Shown: in pieces, positions 59,912 to 64,000 of the stretch | How positions within the stretch are numbered: the stretch's first letter is position 1 | How the letters are laid out: every line of letters starts with the position of its first letter | NCBI GenBank assembly: GCA_936440205.1 | Contig: OW387140.1 | Location: 35,089,659-35,153,658, forward strand | Direction: 5' to 3' | Source of the DNA: Lepidonotus clava | Taxonomy: Eukaryota; Annelida; Polychaeta; Phyllodocida; Polynoidae | Length of the DNA stretch: 64,000 nucleotides | Position numbers and translations under genes: made by a program | Notes under the pieces: generated by a model | The model's input: the letters and a program-made list of their open reading frames with translations, nothing else | The model's database searches: none | What the model was told of the DNA's origin: nothing

Positions 59912-60937
59912 ATGATGAATACAAAAAATGGTACCCCAATGTCGGATGCAGGCCCGACCCAAAATAAACTGCAACGTCCCTCGGTAGGCAACCAGGCTGA
60001 GGATGACGGCTTATCTGCTACTGGAAGAAACAAAAAAATGGTTAACAATGACCAAAGTAAAAAAGAAAAAGACCAGTCAAGAACTGGTAAAAGAGGCCGT
60101 GAGAGCACGGGAACAAGTGCTCCCGTCCCAAAAAGGGCTAACACTGCCAAGGGCTGTAGCGGAGGTGGCTGGCCAAGATTCCTTGTCGTGGAATCTTGCC
60201 AGACCGGTAAGACCATGGCCACCGTCTCGCCGTTTGTCATTGGCAAAGCCATTGGCAGTGTAGCGGGCTCGGTAAAAAGTATTAAGAAGACCAGGGCTGG
60301 AACGCTCTTGGTTGAGGTCGAAAGAAGGCAGCAAGCCATTAACTTGCTCCAAATGGAAAATGTTGGTGAGACGCCTGTTGAGGTTTCCCCCCATAGATCC
60401 CTGAACACATCTAAAGGGGTCATCAAATGGAGGGACCTCCTGGGCACCCCCGTAGAAGAGATTGCTGAACAGCTCTCTCACGAGGGTGTAACAGATGTCC
60501 ACCAAATTAAAAGCAAGTCAACTGGCATCTATGTGCTATCATTTGACACACCAACTCCTCCGGAATTTGTCAAATGTGCGTACACCAGATTGCCAGTGGA
60601 AGAATATACACCTAATCCCATGCGCTGCTATAAATGCCAAAAATATGGCCACATTACAAACAAATGTAATGGCCAAGCAGCGTGTGGTCGATGTGGAAAC
60701 AAAGAAGTCGACCACTCAACTCAAGAGTGCAAGGGTAAACCCCAATGCATTAATTGCAAAGGGGAACACCCGGCATACTCCAGGAAATGCCCGCATTTCA
60801 TCGAAGAGAAAGAGGTTCAATCTGTCCGTGTCAAAAGGAAGATCTCTTTCTCTGAAGCCCGAAGGATCGTGAGAGCATCCCGTGCTCCAGTGCTCACTGC
60901 TCCGTACTATAACAGAATTGAAGTTGAAATACACTGA
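59912..60937 (+). CDS. LINE ORF1, nucleic-acid-binding protein with three CCHC knuckles
   Basis: 341 residues. A basic N-terminus is followed by an RRM-like stretch about 85-155 (RFLVVESCQTGK, GTLLVEVERRQQA), then three zinc knuckles about 239-295: CYKCQKYGHITNKC, CGRCGNKEVDHSTQEC, CINCKGEHPAYSRKC. The motif ISFSEARRIV near the end is usual for I/Jockey-type ORF1. The protein is expected to coat element RNA. Two adjacent ATGs start the frame. The 110-bp leader aligns with SINE-A and SINE-B leaders. The last 15 residues do not resemble the family and may mark a junction. Confidence 0.8.
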   Translation: MMNTKNGTPMSDAGPTQNKLQRPSVGNQAEDDGLSATGRNKKMVNNDQSKKEKDQSRTGKRGRESTGTSAPVPKRANTAKGCSGGGWPRFLVVESCQTGKTMATVSPFVIGKAIGSVAGSVKSIKKTRAGTLLVEVERRQQAINLLQMENVGETPVEVSPHRSLNTSKGVIKWRDLLGTPVEEIAEQLSHEGVTDVHQIKSKSTGIYVLSFDTPTPPEFVKCAYTRLPVEEYTPNPMRCYKCQKYGHITNKCNGQAACGRCGNKEVDHSTQECKGKPQCINCKGEHPAYSRKCPHFIEEKEVQSVRVKRKISFSEARRIVRASRAPVLTAPYYNRIEVEIH

Positions 60938-60955
60938 AAGAGGGTAAGCTGCAAC

Positions 60956-61606
60956 ATGAGAAGAATACTGATACTGACGGACTCACGCGGTAGGGACATT
61001 GCCAACCATTTGAGAGGGGTATTAAATGATGACATTAGTATTGATATGTCCGTGAATCCAAAAGCAGATATCGAGAAAACAGTGGAAAAGGGTTTAAGGT
61101 ATATTGGCAACAAGACATACGATATTATCTACTTATCCACGGGAATAAATAACCTTACGGTCTACCACGGGTCACATAATATTACACCAAGGTATGCTGA
61201 CTGGTGTATCCTGGTGCGTGAGATGATGGAGAAGCTATATGTTGCAAGGATTAAGCTAATGCCATATGCGTACAAAGTGATTGTTTGTGAATTGATTGGG
61301 TTAAAAATCCAGTCATACAATTTTTGCCAAGGAGACCCGTATTCAACTGAGCAGGATATTCTGGATCGGGGCATTATACGTGTCAATGAATATATTGAAG
61401 AAATGAATGACAATCATGGTGTCCTAAGCCCCGAGCTGGCTGATATTGTGCATAAGAAGAGAGGCCAGGAACGTACTGCACATAGATATGATGCTGCGCT
61501 GAGGGATGGATTACACTATACAGATCATACGGCTGCCAAGATTCTTGAGAGATTTATCACTAACATTACACAGATGATCCAGCGGCTATACGATGGCAGA
61601 CTATAA
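60956..61606 (+). CDS. SGNH-hydrolase-like ORF of LINE-D
   Basis: 216 residues. Block I LILTDSRG (Ser in TDSRG at 8-12), block III LSTGINNL (62-66) and block V DGLHYTDH (Asp 184, His 187) place a Ser-His-Asp triad of the SGNH/GDSL esterase fold in the right order. It starts 18 nt after the ORF1 stop. It is homologous to the minus-strand ORF at 41,231-41,725. Esterase domains are known in CR1-type LINEs; a free-standing ORF between ORF1 and RT is less usual. No stop or frameshift. Confidence 0.75.
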   Translation: MRRILILTDSRGRDIANHLRGVLNDDISIDMSVNPKADIEKTVEKGLRYIGNKTYDIIYLSTGINNLTVYHGSHNITPRYADWCILVREMMEKLYVARIKLMPYAYKVIVCELIGLKIQSYNFCQGDPYSTEQDILDRGIIRVNEYIEEMNDNHGVLSPELADIVHKKRGQERTAHRYDAALRDGLHYTDHTAAKILERFITNITQMIQRLYDGRL

Positions 61607-62312
61607 GTAGGTGCTCTAATGTATACCCTCATAGAATATTAAATATGGTTCAGTCGGTGGTGGACATAGACTGATGTATTAATAAAAGTTCCCCCCCCCC
61701 CCAAAAAAAAAAGAAAAAAAAAAAAAAAAAAAAGTTTCTTTTATCGGCTGGTGGTGCTCACAGGCTGATACAAAACTGTTGCTTATGACTATGTGCCTCC
61801 TCCTGTGCAATATGGATATCTATGAGGCTGAATTGAATACTAAGTTGAATCCCGAGTAATTATGGAATCATAGTTGGTGGTGAACACAGGCTATTTATGC
61901 TTATAGACTTCTCATTTTCAGTATGGATTGGTGGAGTATTTTTTGTTCTGTTGTAGAATATTTTTTCCTTTCTTTTGCTTTGATACTAATTTATAGCCGG
62001 TGGTGGACATAGGCTATATTTTGAGATTGTACGTCTTGAGATATATAATAGGTATGGCCGGTGGTGAACACAAGCCTTAACTATACATATCATTGGTTGA
62101 AATTAATCTGAGACAGATGGGTTGTAAATTGAATATATTGTAGAATTGATGATTGATAATTGATTTACGGGAAGTATTGAATTGCCAGAGTTTCTAGTTT
62201 GCTTTTTTCTTTTTTATTAAATTAACTTCATCTAGGGTTGGTAGTTACTACGTTGATCCTTTGTATAGTTTAATTTCGTTATCAATTTGTGTTTAATTGT
62301 CTTTGTATCTAG
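61607..62312 (+). ncRNA. Inter-ORF region with five hairpins sharing a GGUGGUG loop
   Basis: Hairpins: 61,650-61,674 (TCAGTC/GACTGA), 61,742-61,770 (TATCGGCT/GGCTGATA), 61,870-61,894 (ATAGTT/GGCTAT), 61,992-62,018 (TATAGCC/GGCTATA), 62,053-62,079 (TATGGC/GCCTTA, one mismatch). The 13-nt loop is GGTGGTGRACAYA in four and GGTGGTGCTCACA in one. Stems differ between copies but stay paired, with G-U pairs allowed, which points to RNA function. A C12-A10-G-A20 homopolymer run lies at 61,691-61,733. Confidence 0.7.
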
Positions 62313-64000
62313 ATGGTTAGGGATGCTGTCATATTGGGTAGAGGGTTTCATATATCACATCTGAACTTACAAAGCATAAATAATAAAGTTGATTTACTAC
62401 GGATTCAGATAGCCCCATTGGATTTTGATGTTTTCACTTTTAGTGAGTCATGGCTCCACTCTTCAATTCCAGATTATTTGGTAAACATTCCAGGGTACAA
62501 TATTGTTAGACTTGACAGGCAGGCACCCAACATAGGTGGTATTAATACCAAACGAGGTGGAGGTGTGGGATTCTTTATTAAAGAAGGTATATCATTTTCT
62601 GCAGATACTTGGTCACATATGTTTCTTAGCAATAGGGACATTGAGTGTCTCTGGATTAATGTGTGTAGGCCTAACACGAGGAATATCACCATCTGCACCC
62701 TGTATAGACCTCCTGCAGGAGATGTTAAATCATTTTTGGCTTTACTGCAGGAAAGAGTTAATACTATAACTGAGACAACAAATCATGAATTGTTTGTATT
62801 GGGTGATTTTAATATTAACTACAGTGAAAAAGATAATGTCGATAGGAAACTATTACATGATTTTGAGATTATGACAAACTTAAAACAAACTATTAGAAAT
62901 AATACAAGACTGAATAAATGCATTGATCTTATCTATACTAACTCAAATGATATTTAATGTAGTAAGGTGCTAGATGTGAACATAAGTGACCACGATCTGA
63001 TATATATTACTAAGAAAAAATCTAAAATCCCTGTGAAATATGCCACATTCAGAGGACGTTCTTATAGAAACTACAACAAGGAATTGTTTCAACAACAACT
63101 ACAGGAACATAATTGGGATGATTATTGGCAGATAGTGGATGCTAGTGATTGTTGGGATTACATGCTGGATGTTATCTCGTTGTATATAGATTATATGTGT
63201 CCTATTAGAAATAGGAAGGTGAGAGAAAAGCGGGAGCCCTGGGTATCAAATGAGGTACTGGAACTGATCTATGATAAGAACGAAGCCTGGAAACTGGCAA
63301 AGAGGACAGGCAAGCCTGAGGATAGAACAAGGGCACGGTATCTTAGAAATTTCACACTTAATACTATAAGAAGATTAAAAAGAAATTTCATTCAGGAAGA
63401 AATAGTTAGGGATGCAAACTCGACAAAAAAATTTTGGGAAAAAATTAAATCTGTTATGCCAAATTCTGAGTGTGCCAAGCTTATTCGATTAATAGATCAG
63501 GTCTCAGGTGAAGATGTACCTATGGATAAAACTGCTGAATTTATTAACGATTACTTTACCAATGTAGGTCCAAACTTATCCTCTAAGATAAACGGACCAA
63601 TGTGCATGGATAAACTGTATTTGGCCCCTAGATCATACATGCAGGATATTGATATATGTCAAGAAGATGTACTTAAGGCGGTCAATGATATTGATGAGTA
63701 TAAATCATGTGCCATACCAGGGTTCTCTGCTCGAATTTTAAAGGATGCATTTCTCGTTTTGATACCTCATTTGACGCATATGTATAAATGTTCTTTTAAT
63801 CAGTGTGTTTTTCCCTTGACTTGGAAAATGGCTTTGGTGGTACCATTACAAAAAACAGGTGACAAATCGGATGTGAACAATTTACGACCTGTCTCCCTGC
63901 TGCCATTGGTTGGTAAAATTGCAGAACGATTGGCTCATAATAAATTAAGTGATTATTTGGAAGTTAGTAAATTAATTAATGAAAACCAAGGAGGCTTTCG
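62313..64000 (+). CDS. LINE-D endonuclease/RT ORF, one in-frame stop, continues right
   Basis: Starts MVRDAVILGRG, then the EEP endonuclease: SHLNLQSINNKVD, FSESWLHS, GGGVGFFIK, VLGDFNINY and, after the stop, SDHDLIYI. A single TAA at 62,955-62,957 interrupts the frame after NSNDI; the same frame continues without another stop to the window end. The RT fingers are reached (IPGFSARILKD, LTWKMALVVPLQKTG-like, NNLRPVSLLPLVGKIAERL, NENQGGF). The catalytic palm lies off the window. It resembles the LINE at 33-36 kb (CR1/L2 group). One point change separates this part from an intact frame. Confidence 0.82.

Larger units (their letters stand above)
59802..64000 (+). mobile_element. LINE-D: knuckle ORF1, SGNH ORF and EN/RT ORF, runs off the window
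   Basis: Order on the plus strand: a leader (59,802-59,911) homologous to the SINE leaders, ORF1 with three CCHC knuckles, an SGNH-like ORF 18 nt later, a 700-bp gap with five hairpins, then an endonuclease/RT ORF still open at the right edge. The ORF1 type is usual for the I/Jockey group, whereas the endonuclease resembles CR1/L2-group LINEs, so the whole may be a mosaic or a nested pair. Confidence 0.7.

Overview
This is eukaryotic nuclear DNA from an animal, most likely a lophotrochozoan and probably a mollusc. The reasons are multi-exon metazoan housekeeping genes with GT-AG introns, an AT-rich intron background, RNase H-bearing I/Nimb-like LINEs, and tRNA-headed SINEs with AAAC or ACTC tails. 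The species cannot be named from sequence alone.

The left half (1-30,400) holds three host genes whose exon chains I traced by splice sites and reading frame. DUS2 (tRNA-dihydrouridine synthase 2) runs on the minus strand and its last exon lies off the left edge. NUP93 (inner-ring nucleoporin) runs on the plus strand with all 20 coding exons, giving 831 residues. ARL2BP (ADP-ribosylation-factor-like 2 binding protein) runs on the minus strand with all 7 coding exons, giving 178 residues. DUS2 and NUP93 are divergent; NUP93 and ARL2BP are convergent. Introns and spacers carry MITE-like inverted-repeat elements, older SINEs and one exact 74-bp tandem duplication.

The right half (31,000-64,000) is a nest of retroelements. 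It contains two CR1/L2-group LINE pieces on the minus strand. It also contains a minus-strand element whose first ORF joins an L1-ORF1-like coiled-coil/RNA-binding region to a NADAR domain and whose second ORF is SGNH-hydrolase-like. A broken Ty3/Gypsy LTR element spans about 43.1-50.9 kb and carries an extra zinc-finger ORF next to its 3' LTR. A recent 5'-truncated I/Nimb-type LINE (50.9-54.3 kb) has a perfect 13-bp target duplication. From 54.6 to 59.7 kb, two more LTR fossils are mixed with many SINE and LINE 3' ends. At the right edge (59.8-64 kb) a LINE has a three-knuckle ORF1, an SGNH ORF and an endonuclease/RT ORF that runs off the window.

The most interesting structures are: (i) five hairpins between the SGNH ORF and the RT ORF at 61.6-62.1 kb, with a conserved 13-nt loop and stems that change while keeping pairing; (ii) the NADAR domain inside a LINE-type ORF1; (iii) SINEs that share both a 5' leader and 3' tails with LINEs in the same window; (iv) about 35-bp tail-only retroinsertions with perfect target duplications.
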